Source of the DNA: VXOI01 sp965197575
GTDB lineage: Bacteria; Chloroflexota; Dehalococcoidia; Lucifugimonadales; UBA3495
DNA length: 64,000 bases
NCBI GenBank assembly: GCA_965197575.1
Contig: OZ240214.1
Coordinates: forward strand, 2,170,001 to 2,234,000
Direction: 5' to 3'
Shown here: positions 1 to 7,270 of the stretch, in pieces
How the letters are laid out: every line of letters starts with the position of its first letter
How positions within the stretch are numbered: the first letter of the stretch is position 1
Notes under the pieces: generated by a model
Told to the model about the DNA's origin: nothing
Databases searched by the model: none
What the model saw: only the letters and a program-made list of their open reading frames with translations
Program-made: the position numbers and the translations under genes

Positions 1-125
1 AACACCCGGCGCTGGGCCTGACGATTAAAGAGTTGGCCGAGGATGCGGAGGGAAGGGAGGGCGTGAGACTGTTCAGGATTGGCCTTTCCGATAGGGACTG
101 GTACGATCAGCATATAGAGGATTGA
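1..125 (+). CDS. 3' end of an unidentified protein (partial)
   Basis: An open frame enters from the left edge and ends at TGA 123-125, giving about 40 C-terminal residues (...GLSDRDWYDQHIED). It stops 14 bases before the MNT/HEPN pair and runs in the same direction, so it could be the first gene of that unit. The fragment is too short for me to assign a family. Confidence 0.5.
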   Translation, partial: HPALGLTIKELAEDAEGREGVRLFRIGLSDRDWYDQHIED

Positions 126-139
126 CATTGAGGTAGGCC

Positions 140-727
140 ATGAATCAACTGACGGTGGAAGGATTCGATGACGCCCTAGCCGACAGCATCCGTCGGATAG
201 CGGAACAGGAAGGACTCTCTCTCAATCAGACCGCGGCGATGCTACTCCGCAAGGGCGCCGGGCTACAAGAGGAAGCGGCCGGGAATGACACAGCCGGTTC
301 TTCGTTGGACCATTCGACCGGTACGCGGGGTCCCGCCGAAGCGGATGAGACGGATGAAGCCCTTGAGGAATTAGAGGCATCAATGGCGCAACCTGGAAGC
401 GAGGCCCCGGATGGAGAAAAAGCAATTACCATGACCGAACCGGCGTCCAAAGAAAAGCTGGCCGAGTATTGCCGCAAGAACGGGATTACTTGGCTGGCCA
501 CCTACGATCTGGAAATCGTGCGGCGCATCTTGCCGGATGTCGAGCTCAAATTGCTGGCGGATTTCGAGGATGACCGCCGGATCGGATACTTTGCTTTGTT
601 CAGGATACGGGACGAACTGGCGTCCATGTTCGGGGGCGTCAATGCCGACCTGCGCACACTGGATGAATTGAACGAATATTACCGCGACGAAATTCTGGTG
701 GGAGCGGAAGTGCTGTTTGCGGCGTGA
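140..727 (+). CDS. RHH-type antitoxin fused to a catalytically degenerate minimal nucleotidyltransferase (MntA-like)
   Basis: 195 aa in two parts. Residues 1-60 look like a ribbon-helix-helix (FitA/Arc-like) DNA-binding antitoxin (GFDDALADSIRRIAEQ, then SLNQTAAMLLRKGAG). Residues 98-195 align without gaps to my recollection of MntA-type minimal nucleotidyltransferases, through KEKLAEYCRKNGI at the start and the YYRDEIL..AEVLFAA end. Where the family has the GSx10DxD catalytic motif, this protein has Asp123-Leu124 for Gly-Ser, and Glu135 and Lys137 for the two Asp. AMP transfer should therefore be lost. An internal ATG at 431 could give a stand-alone 98-aa domain. The gene overlaps the downstream HEPN gene by 11 bases, the usual MntA-HepT layout. 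Its likely role is toxin neutralisation by binding, with autoregulation through the RHH part (inference). Confidence 0.75.
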   Translation: MNQLTVEGFDDALADSIRRIAEQEGLSLNQTAAMLLRKGAGLQEEAAGNDTAGSSLDHSTGTRGPAEADETDEALEELEASMAQPGSEAPDGEKAITMTEPASKEKLAEYCRKNGITWLATYDLEIVRRILPDVELKLLADFEDDRRIGYFALFRIRDELASMFGGVNADLRTLDELNEYYRDEILVGAEVLFAA

Positions 728-1061
728 CGACATCTTTTTCCTGCGCCACATGCTGCACGCGGCTCGGGTGTCCCGGTCGTTCACCCAAGGCCGGACACGA
801 GCAAGCCTCGACGATGACCTGATGTTCTTTTACGCTCTGGTCAAGGTCGTAGAGATAGTCGGAGAGGCCGCATCCCAAGTAACCGAGGGCATTAGAATCC
901 AGCATCCGCAGATCAGTTGGTCGGAAATCATATCTATGCGCAATCAGCTGGTTCACGGTTTCTTCACCATCAACCGCAACAGGCTTTGGGAAGTGGTGCA
1001 GGATGACGTACCGGTTCTGATTTCCGATCTGGAGACCATGTTATCCGGACCGCCGGAGTGA
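717..1061 (+). CDS. HepT-like HEPN-domain toxin (DUF86), RX4HxF variant
   Basis: 114 aa, TTG start at 717 inside the 3' end of the MNT gene (translational coupling). It has the HepT/DUF86 pattern: MRRDDIFFL at the start, VEIVGEAAS in the middle, MRNQLVHGF at 74-82, then LWEVVQDDVPVL. HepT proteins are HEPN ribonucleases with an RX4HxY active site, and in characterised systems MntA adenylylates that Tyr. Arg75 and His80 are kept here, but the Tyr position is Phe82 (TTC). RNase activity may be retained, but the known modification site is missing. The partner NTase has also lost its catalytic residues. This toxin role is inferred from family membership. Confidence 0.82.
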   Translation: MRRDDIFFLRHMLHAARVSRSFTQGRTRASLDDDLMFFYALVKVVEIVGEAASQVTEGIRIQHPQISWSEIISMRNQLVHGFFTINRNRLWEVVQDDVPVLISDLETMLSGPPE

Positions 1062-1079
1062 CCGGATGGGAGATCCCGG

Positions 1080-1108
1080 TTGACAATCCGCGAGGACTAT
1101 CGCATATT
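1080..1108 (+). promoter_or_regulatory. sigma70-type promoter upstream of groEL
   Basis: TTGACA at 1080-1085, a 17-base spacer and CATATT at 1103-1108. A strong Shine-Dalgarno AAGGAG (1127-1132) precedes the ATG at 1139. I see no CIRCE inverted repeat between the HEPN gene and groEL, so HrcA control is not supported here. Confidence 0.6.
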
Positions 1109-1138
1109 CTAACGTGAGTAAATCTCAAGGAGCCTAAG

Positions 1139-2764
1139 ATGGCAGACAAGCAGCTAACATTCGAAGAAGAAGCGCGGCTGAATCTGGTGCTCGGCGTGAG
1201 CCAATTGCGCCGGGTGGTGGGACTGACCCTGGGGCCCAGCGGCCGTAACGTGATGCTCAGCCGCATGTTCGGCAACCCGGTGGTCTGTAGCGACGGCGTG
1301 ACCATCGCCAAAGAGGTCGAGTTGCCCGACCCCTACCAGAATCTGGGCGCTCAACTGGTGAAAGAGGCGGCCTCCAAGACCAATGACGCCGTGGGTGACG
1401 GCACCACCACCTCAGTTGTGTTGGCCGATGCAATGATTCGCACCGGCTTCAAGAACGTTGCCGCCGGCGCCAACGGCATGAGCCTGCGCGACGGCATCGA
1501 GCAGGCAGTCGACGCCGTGGTGTCGGAGCTGCGGTCAATGGCGATCCCGGTGGAGAACCGGGAGCAGATCGCTCGCGTCGCCGCTCTTTCAGCGCACGAG
1601 GAAGCCATCGCCCAACTGTTGGCCGACGCGCTGGACAAGGTGGGCCGCGACGGCGTGGTGACCATCGAGGAGTCCAAAGCCCTGGCCGACGAGTTGGACT
1701 TCGTCGAAGGCGTGCGCATCGACCGCGGCTACCTATCGCCCCATTTCGTGACCGACACCCAGCGGATGGAAGTGGCCATCGACAACCCCTCGTTCCTGCT
1801 CACCGACCAGAAGATCAGCTCCCCCAACGACATCATCGGCATCATGGAGAAGATGGTCCAGGCCGGCAAGCGGACCTTGGTGGTGATTGCTGAGGACGTC
1901 GATGGCGAGGCCCTTTCCACCCTGGTGGTCAACAAGGTCCGAGGCATCATCGACTGCGTGGCGATCAAGGCCCCCGGCTTCGGCGAACGGCGCAAGGCGC
2001 TGCTGGAAGACATGGCCATCGTCACCGGCGGGACCGTCGTAAGCTCCGACCGCGGGCTCAAGGCGGAGACCGCTGAAATCGCCCACTTGGGCTCGGCCCG
2101 CCGGTTGGTGGCCAACAAGGACGAGTCCACCATCATCGAGGGTCACGGCTCCGACCAAGGCGTGAAAGAACGCCTGGAACAGCTACGGGTCCAGATCGAA
2201 GAGACAAAATCGGACTATGACCGGGAAAAGCTCCAGGAGCGGATGGCCGCGCTGGTCGGCGGCGTCGCCGTGGTCAAGGTCGGCGGGGCCACCGAGCCGG
2301 AAGTCAGCGAACGCAAGTCCCGCACCGAGGACGCCCTGTCCGCCACCCGCGCCGCCATCGAAGAGGGTATCGTGCCCGGCGGCGGCGTGGCGTTGATCCG
2401 GGCGGGGCACGTGCTGGATGACTTGGTTAGGTCGTTGGAAGGCGATGAAGCCGTGGGTGCGCGCTTGGTCCGGGACTGCCTCCATGCGCCGCTGTCGCTA
2501 ATCGCCGAGAACTCCGGCTACGATGCCCCGGTGGTGGTTGAAACCGTCCGCTCCGGCGAGGCCGACTGGGGCTTCGACGCGGAAGCCGGCGAGTACGGCC
2601 ACCTGATTCAGACCGGCATCATTGACCCGGTGAAGGTCACGCGCTCGGCCCTCGAAAACGCCGGCAGCATCGCCGGGATGATGCTGACCACCGAGGCCAT
2701 CATCACCGAGATCCCGGAGTTCAAGCCGTTGCCCGCCGACATGCAAGATTTCATGTACGACTAG
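1139..2764 (+). CDS. groEL: 60-kDa chaperonin GroEL paralog
   Basis: 541 aa, full length for GroEL. The ATPase motif VGDGTTTSVVLA, the apical-domain segment DRGYLSPHFVTD, KAPGFGERRKALLEDMA, and VPGGGVALIRA are all present. The Gly-Gly-Met-rich tail usual for GroEL is missing: the protein ends DMQDFMYD. No groES lies beside it. The gene has its own promoter and Shine-Dalgarno sequence and is followed by a hairpin with a T-rich tract, so it is probably monocistronic. The absence of groES and of the tail suggests a secondary paralog that borrows GroES from elsewhere (inference). ATP-dependent folding in the cytoplasm is the family function. Confidence 0.93.
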   Translation: MADKQLTFEEEARLNLVLGVSQLRRVVGLTLGPSGRNVMLSRMFGNPVVCSDGVTIAKEVELPDPYQNLGAQLVKEAASKTNDAVGDGTTTSVVLADAMIRTGFKNVAAGANGMSLRDGIEQAVDAVVSELRSMAIPVENREQIARVAALSAHEEAIAQLLADALDKVGRDGVVTIEESKALADELDFVEGVRIDRGYLSPHFVTDTQRMEVAIDNPSFLLTDQKISSPNDIIGIMEKMVQAGKRTLVVIAEDVDGEALSTLVVNKVRGIIDCVAIKAPGFGERRKALLEDMAIVTGGTVVSSDRGLKAETAEIAHLGSARRLVANKDESTIIEGHGSDQGVKERLEQLRVQIEETKSDYDREKLQERMAALVGGVAVVKVGGATEPEVSERKSRTEDALSATRAAIEEGIVPGGGVALIRAGHVLDDLVRSLEGDEAVGARLVRDCLHAPLSLIAENSGYDAPVVVETVRSGEADWGFDAEAGEYGHLIQTGIIDPVKVTRSALENAGSIAGMMLTTEAIITEIPEFKPLPADMQDFMYD

Positions 2765-2809
2765 CGGACGGCCTGACAACCTCTCGACCTAGTGGTAAAA
2801 TTGATCTTG

Positions 2810-2863
2810 CGTTTCAGCCCGGGCGGCGACCCCCAACGCCGCTTCGGGCTGAAACGTTTATTT
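2810..2863 (+). terminator. terminator-like hairpin after groEL
   Basis: A perfect 12-base inverted repeat, CGTTTCAGCCCG (2810-2821) and CGGGCTGAAACG (2845-2856), is followed by TTTATTT. The 23-base loop is longer than usual. Its position between groEL and the next Shine-Dalgarno sequence fits termination, and it argues against starting the next gene at 2792. Confidence 0.55.
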
Positions 2864-2869
2864 GGAGCC

Positions 2870-3388
2870 ATGCCGGGAAACCCCCTGGACTTCGAGACCA
2901 TCGTCACGCTCATCGCAGCCACGCCTCCGCTGCTGGAGCATTTCCCGTCGCTGGAGTCCCAACTCCAGCCCAACGGCTTCGACCTGACCCTCCGCGAAAT
3001 ATCGCGCCTGACATCTCCGGGGCAAATCGGTGCTTCCGGCGAAGACCGGATACTGTCCGACACCGAGCCGCTGGAATACGGCCCCGGCGGTTGGGCGCAG
3101 CTTGCGCCGGGCCCCTACCTGTTAACGTTCAACGAGACGGTCAACCTTCCCCTAGACCTGATGGCCTGGGGCCGTCCCCGTTCCAGCCTGTTGCGGAGCG
3201 GCGCTGCCATCCACACCGCCGTCTGGGACGCCGGCTACCACGGCCGCTCGCAAGCCCTGCTGGTGGTCTACAACCCCCAAGGCTTCCGAGTCCAACTCAA
3301 CGCCCGCCTGTTGCAACTGGTCTTCTTCCGCTTGGAGCAGCCGGTACGAGCGGGCTACCAGGGCCGGTATCTCGGGGAGGGTTTGTAG
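2870..3388 (+). CDS. dCTP deaminase / dUTPase superfamily protein
   Basis: 172 aa from ATG 2870, chosen because GGAG sits just upstream (2864-2867) and the longer frame would run through the hairpin. Family features: QPNGFDLTLREI near the N-terminus, PYLLTFNETVNLP, the GRPRSSLLRSG phosphate-binding motif, and the HTAVWDAGYHGRSQALLVVYNP core, which is the jelly-roll trimer fold of Dcd/Dut enzymes. The role would be removal of dUTP or deamination of dCTP to supply dUMP and keep uracil out of DNA. I cannot decide between deaminase and diphosphatase from the motifs, so no gene symbol is given. Confidence 0.75.
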   Translation: MPGNPLDFETIVTLIAATPPLLEHFPSLESQLQPNGFDLTLREISRLTSPGQIGASGEDRILSDTEPLEYGPGGWAQLAPGPYLLTFNETVNLPLDLMAWGRPRSSLLRSGAAIHTAVWDAGYHGRSQALLVVYNPQGFRVQLNARLLQLVFFRLEQPVRAGYQGRYLGEGL

Positions 3389-3500
3389 TTGGAGCGCAGA
3401 GGGTTATAGACTGCCAGTGTTCCCGGTAATTACGAGGTGGCATAATTAGAGTCACCGGCAGTAATAACCAATCAATTTCAACAGGCAGCGAGTAAAGGAG

Positions 3501-4577
3501 ATGGTAAATTCGGCGCTTGAGCAGTATCAGATTGCCGACCTCATTGAGTGGCACGAAAGCAAACGGCTGGTAATAAACCGCGACTTCCAACGCGGTAATG
3601 TGTGGAAAAATGAAGCGAAAGTTTATTTGATTGACACTATTCTCCGTAGGATGCCTATACCGAAATTCTATCTGCGGCAGATATTAGACTTGGAGACGAG
3701 ACAATCTATTAGAGAAGTGGTTGACGGGCAGCAGCGCATTAGCACCATATTGGATTTCGCCCAGGATAAGCTGGTGCTTACCAAACGCGCCGGTGAATTT
3801 GCCGGCCAGCGTTACAGCACTCTGGAACCGGAGTTGCAGGAGAACTTCCTCTCCTATCCGATCGCGGTGGAACATCTGATTAACGCTTCGATAGATGATG
3901 TCCTGGAAGTGTTTTCGCGGCTCAACTCCTACACCGTAGCCTTAAATCGCCAGGAACTAAGGCACGCTAAATATCAGGGAGATTTCAAATGGGCAGTACG
4001 TGACGCAGTGCGCCGATGGCCGGTGCTGTGGGAAGAGTTAGGTGTCGTTTCCAGAAGAGACCGGACCCGAATGTTGGACGACGAGTTAGTGGCGCAAATG
4101 TTCGGCGCACTGATTGACGGGGTAAAAGACGGGGGCCAGCCATACACCGATAGCCTGTACTCCAGGTTCGACAACGATTTTTCGGAAACGGCGCAAATCA
4201 ATAAAAATTTTGACAAGAGCCTGGACTTCATTTGCTCCCATTTGCGCAGCGTTTTGGAGCAATCCGCAATCCGGACTGCGCCTCACTTTCTAATGCTGTT
4301 CGCCGCAGTGGCTCATCATATGCACGGCATCCCGGCAGGGGACGTCGGTGAAGCAATGCCGCAAAGAACAGAAGCCGCGCTTTCGGATACCGGAATATCT
4401 GCGAATAACGTTCGGGCTTTGGCTTCGATACTGGAGATGGATGAAATGGAAGCCCAATCTATGTCCGATTCCATGTTCGGCTTTTGGGCTGCGTCCCGCC
4501 GAAGCACTCATCGCATCAGCAGCCGGAAGCCTCGGTTTCTGCTGTATTGGCAGGCTTTCCTCCCCAGAGAGATATAA
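3501..4577 (+). CDS. DUF262 (GmrSD N-terminal-type) protein
   Basis: 358 aa. The N-terminal half carries the DUF262 signature: NRDFQRGNVWKNEAKVYLIDTIL, then PIPKFYL, then VVDGQQRISTILDF, whose DGQQR motif is the ParB/Srx-like nucleotide-binding site. VFSRLNSYTVALNRQELRHA follows, also typical. There is no C-terminal DUF1524 HNH domain, so this is not a full GmrSD modification-dependent nuclease but one of the short DUF262 proteins that often pair with another gene. It is followed at 106 bp by a HEPN-like gene with an in-frame stop, suggesting a two-gene defence or toxin cassette (inference). The lower-GC look of this stretch hints at transfer. Confidence 0.78.
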   Translation: MVNSALEQYQIADLIEWHESKRLVINRDFQRGNVWKNEAKVYLIDTILRRMPIPKFYLRQILDLETRQSIREVVDGQQRISTILDFAQDKLVLTKRAGEFAGQRYSTLEPELQENFLSYPIAVEHLINASIDDVLEVFSRLNSYTVALNRQELRHAKYQGDFKWAVRDAVRRWPVLWEELGVVSRRDRTRMLDDELVAQMFGALIDGVKDGGQPYTDSLYSRFDNDFSETAQINKNFDKSLDFICSHLRSVLEQSAIRTAPHFLMLFAAVAHHMHGIPAGDVGEAMPQRTEAALSDTGISANNVRALASILEMDEMEAQSMSDSMFGFWAASRRSTHRISSRKPRFLLYWQAFLPREI

Positions 4578-4682
4578 GGTTGCCGATGCCCGATGGCCGC
4601 TACATTGGAAAGCGTTTACAGGAAGTTTTCTCGCGAATGTTCACTATTGGACTCTGTATTTAGCTCTACCATAAATACATCC

Positions 4683-5228
4683 GTGAGCCAGCAACCTAAA
4701 TTTCCAAGAAACCAGTTCATCCGGGAGATGTGCGTTGTCCGACTACATGATTCCTAGAATAGATTTTGCCGGGAATTGGTGCTATTGTCGGCAGGCGCCA
4801 GACCTAAAACTGTCGGTGGATTACGACTGCCTCGTTCTCCAGGCGTGAACAAATACAGTGACGTTATGCCTATTTTGCAACGAAAATATAATAAGAGTGG
4901 CCACTGGGAACCAGCTTGGCATAATCCGACCCGATGCTTGGATGCGGCCATTAAACTGGTCATCCCGAACTATTCCACTATCAACCAGGGGTTGTCTTTG
5001 TCCTTTAACGGACCTGCGCCCACCACTCAACTGACGATTGTAAGAAATTATTTCGCCCATCGCAACCGCGATACATCGCAGGGTATAGCCAACGTAGCGC
5101 AGGGTTTATTTATCAGCCCTGCTCCACGGGCATTTGAGCTGGTGTCGGAGATTGTTCAATCCGGAACCACTTTGTTTTCGCTTTGGATTATCCGGTTAAA
5201 ACAAATGGCGCGATTGGCAATCCAATGA
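4683..5228 (+). pseudogene. HEPN-like protein gene interrupted by an in-frame TAG
   Basis: GTG at 4683 opens a frame (VSQQPKFPRN.., ..CVVRLHDS) that hits TAG at 4755-4757 and continues in the same frame as NRFCRELVLLSAGARPK to 5228. The stop sits where a Trp would fit, so TGG to TAG is likely. Near the C-terminus, VRNYFAHRNRDTS contains an RX4H motif of the HEPN ribonuclease type. If translation restarts at TTG 4776, a 150-aa product with that motif could still be made. I do not recognise the exact family. Its position after DUF262 suggests a partner role. Confidence 0.5.
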
Positions 5229-5263
5229 TTAGCCAGGGTATGGCCTTAGCAATAACAGACACC

Positions 5264-6454
5264 ATGCCAAACCTCAAGAGCATCGTCGTGGACCAAGCCC
5301 GCGCGTGCGGGTTCGACCTCGTTCGGGTTACCGGGGCGGACGAGTTCGAGCGGGACCGGGAGGAGGCGCTGCGACGGATTCGGGACGGGCACATGGACGG
5401 GCTGCCCTGGTTTACCGAGCAACGGGTCAGGCGCGGGGCCAGTCCGCTGGAGTTGCTGCCGGGCGCGCGGTCGGTGATCTGCCTGGGCCTCAGCTACTTG
5501 ACCCGGAATTCCGGGGCGGAGGACACCGGCGACGGTGAACTTCCGGCGGGGCGGGTGGCCCGCTACGCTTGGGGGCGGGACTACCACCGGGTCATCAAGC
5601 GGCGGATGCGGGCCTTCGTCCGGGCCTTGGAAGCGAGCCTCGGCAAGGACATCGCCGCCCGCTGGTACGTGGACGACGGTCCGATGCTGGACCGGGCCGC
5701 CGCCAACCGTTCCGGGTTGGGCTGGTTCGGCAAGAACACCAACATATTGACGCCCAGCCACGGTTCTTGGGTGTTTTTGGGCCAAGTGATAACCGACCTG
5801 GACCTGGCGGCCGACCCTCCGCTGAAAAAGACTTGCGGGAGTTGCGTCCGCTGCATCGACGACTGCCCCACCGGGGCCATCGTGGCCCCCTACGTGGTCG
5901 ACAACTCCCGGTGCATCTCCTATCTGACCATCGAGAACCGGGGCCCGATTCCCCGGGAACTGCGTCCCCTCATGCAAGACTGGATTTTCGGTTGCGACAT
6001 CTGCCAGGACGTTTGCCCGGTCAACCGCAAGGCTCGCCCAAGCGCGACGGGATTAAACACAGAGCGCACAGAGATTTTCTTTGATTCCTCCGCGCTCTCC
6101 CCGTCCTCTGCGGTTAACAAAGACCCCGGCCTGCTGGACCTGGTGGAGCTGTTGGAGATGTCGGAAGAGCAGTTCCGGCAGCGGTTCCAAGGGACGCCGC
6201 TGATGCGGGCCAAGCGGGAGGGGATGCAACGCAACGCCTGCGTGGCCTTGGGCAATCTGGGGCGTTCGGCGGCAGTGCCCGCATTGGCGCGCGCCCTGGC
6301 GGAAGCGTCGCCCTTGGTGCGACGGCACGCTGCCTGGGCCTTGGGACAAATTGGGTCAGCAGACGCCAAAGCAACCTTGAACGCCGCCCGCGAGACCGAG
6401 CAAGCCGCCGAGGTCAGCGAGGAAATCCGGGACGCCCTGATCGCCGTTCGTTAG
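5264..6454 (+). CDS. queG: epoxyqueuosine reductase QueG
   Basis: About 396 aa from ATG 5264 (MPNLKSIVVDQARACGF); the longer upstream frame overlaps the HEPN-like gene and is not family-like. QueG reduces epoxyqueuosine to queuosine in tRNA using cobalamin and two [4Fe-4S] clusters. Visible motifs: DDGPMLDRAAANRSGLGWFGKN, the first cluster CGSCVRCIDDCPTGAI, and the second CDICQDVCPVNRKA. A C-terminal HEAT-like segment (RNACVALGNLG.., RRHAAWALGQIG) completes the family architecture. Just after the second cluster there is an extra stretch of about 22-25 residues encoded by a dispersed repeat (separate entry). queA lies elsewhere in this window at 47.6 kb. Confidence 0.93.
   Translation: MPNLKSIVVDQARACGFDLVRVTGADEFERDREEALRRIRDGHMDGLPWFTEQRVRRGASPLELLPGARSVICLGLSYLTRNSGAEDTGDGELPAGRVARYAWGRDYHRVIKRRMRAFVRALEASLGKDIAARWYVDDGPMLDRAAANRSGLGWFGKNTNILTPSHGSWVFLGQVITDLDLAADPPLKKTCGSCVRCIDDCPTGAIVAPYVVDNSRCISYLTIENRGPIPRELRPLMQDWIFGCDICQDVCPVNRKARPSATGLNTERTEIFFDSSALSPSSAVNKDPGLLDLVELLEMSEEQFRQRFQGTPLMRAKREGMQRNACVALGNLGRSAAVPALARALAEASPLVRRHAAWALGQIGSADAKATLNAARETEQAAEVSEEIRDALIAVR
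6056..6119. repeat. dispersed repeat inserted in frame in queG
   Basis: The minus-strand reading of this segment contains ACCGCAGAGGACG followed by a purine-rich GAGAGCGCGGAGG tract. It matches the repeat at 28968-28996 (13 identical bases, then similar sequence). It contributes an in-frame linker (TGLNTERTEIFF and following) absent from my recollection of QueG. It looks like a small dispersed repeat that entered a coding region without breaking it. Confidence 0.5.
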
Positions 6455-7032
6455 CGGGCGCCGGCGGCTTCCTGGTCGCGGGGCGGGCCCGACTGTTGAG
6501 CGCCGTCGGGGCCGGGCCTTCGTCCTCCCGCCCTGCGCCGCCGCTGTTGCGGCCGGGTTGGCACAACCGGGGTGGGCCGGTAGTCCTTGCCCAAATGGAG
6601 CTTCTTCATCTCCTCCTCGATCAGGAGGAAATCGCTCTTGGGCAGGAGGTGCAGGTTGCCCTGGAAGGCCATGTACCAGTCCTCCGGGGGCCAGCGCTTC
6701 ACGTATTCCAAGCGCGGGGCCAAGAGATTGGCGTCCATGAACTGCTCGTCCGCCAGCACGATCTCCGGCCTGATGTCGACGCGGAAGGGAAATCCCGTCT
6801 TGCCTTCTTTCGCCCAAAGGGACTCGTTGGTCTCGGTGTAAGACGAAGTTGCGGTGGCAGTGGCCACAAACCGGCGGCGATGGGAGAGGTACATCAGCAC
6901 CCGGTCGCCGTCGGCGATGCGCTGGACTTTGCGCCGGTGCTGGGCCTTCAAGCCCAGAACGGTGAACCCCAGGCCCTGGGTAATCCTGAAGTTCTCCTCG
7001 CTATTGATCACCATCCAAAAGTTGCTCGGCAT
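6451..7032 (-). CDS. EVE-domain (PUA-like) protein
   Basis: 193 aa. Residues 1-145 match the EVE domain: NFWMVINSEENF at the start, then DRVLMYLSHRRRFVATATATS, the charged strand VDIRPEIVLADE, and WYMAFQGNLHLLPKSDFLLIE. EVE domains are PUA-like folds thought to bind modified bases in nucleic acid. The last 45 residues are a low-complexity Arg/Pro/Gly tail (RPQQRRRRAGGRRPGPDG), possibly a nucleic-acid-binding extension. It is convergent with queG and the stop codons overlap. Confidence 0.8.
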   Translation of the reverse strand: MPSNFWMVINSEENFRITQGLGFTVLGLKAQHRRKVQRIADGDRVLMYLSHRRRFVATATATSSYTETNESLWAKEGKTGFPFRVDIRPEIVLADEQFMDANLLAPRLEYVKRWPPEDWYMAFQGNLHLLPKSDFLLIEEEMKKLHLGKDYRPTPVVPTRPQQRRRRAGGRRPGPDGAQQSGPPRDQEAAGAR

Positions 7033-7270
7033 GGTCTCCTCTACTCGGGAAAACCGGGGCGCTTGGCCGAGCCGCGGCCGTTGCCCCTATCAGCATATTC
7101 TATCATGGGGAGACGCCGGGGCCGGACCGCCAGCACTTGCGCCTTTGGGCGGAACGGCGGTGCTGGCCGAGGCGCCGGTTGTGCCGTTCCCTTGGGTGTT
7201 GTAACATCAGCCGGTGCCTTGGCCGCCCGACTTGGGGGCTGGGCCTTTAATGTTAGCTTGGAGGCTGGCA

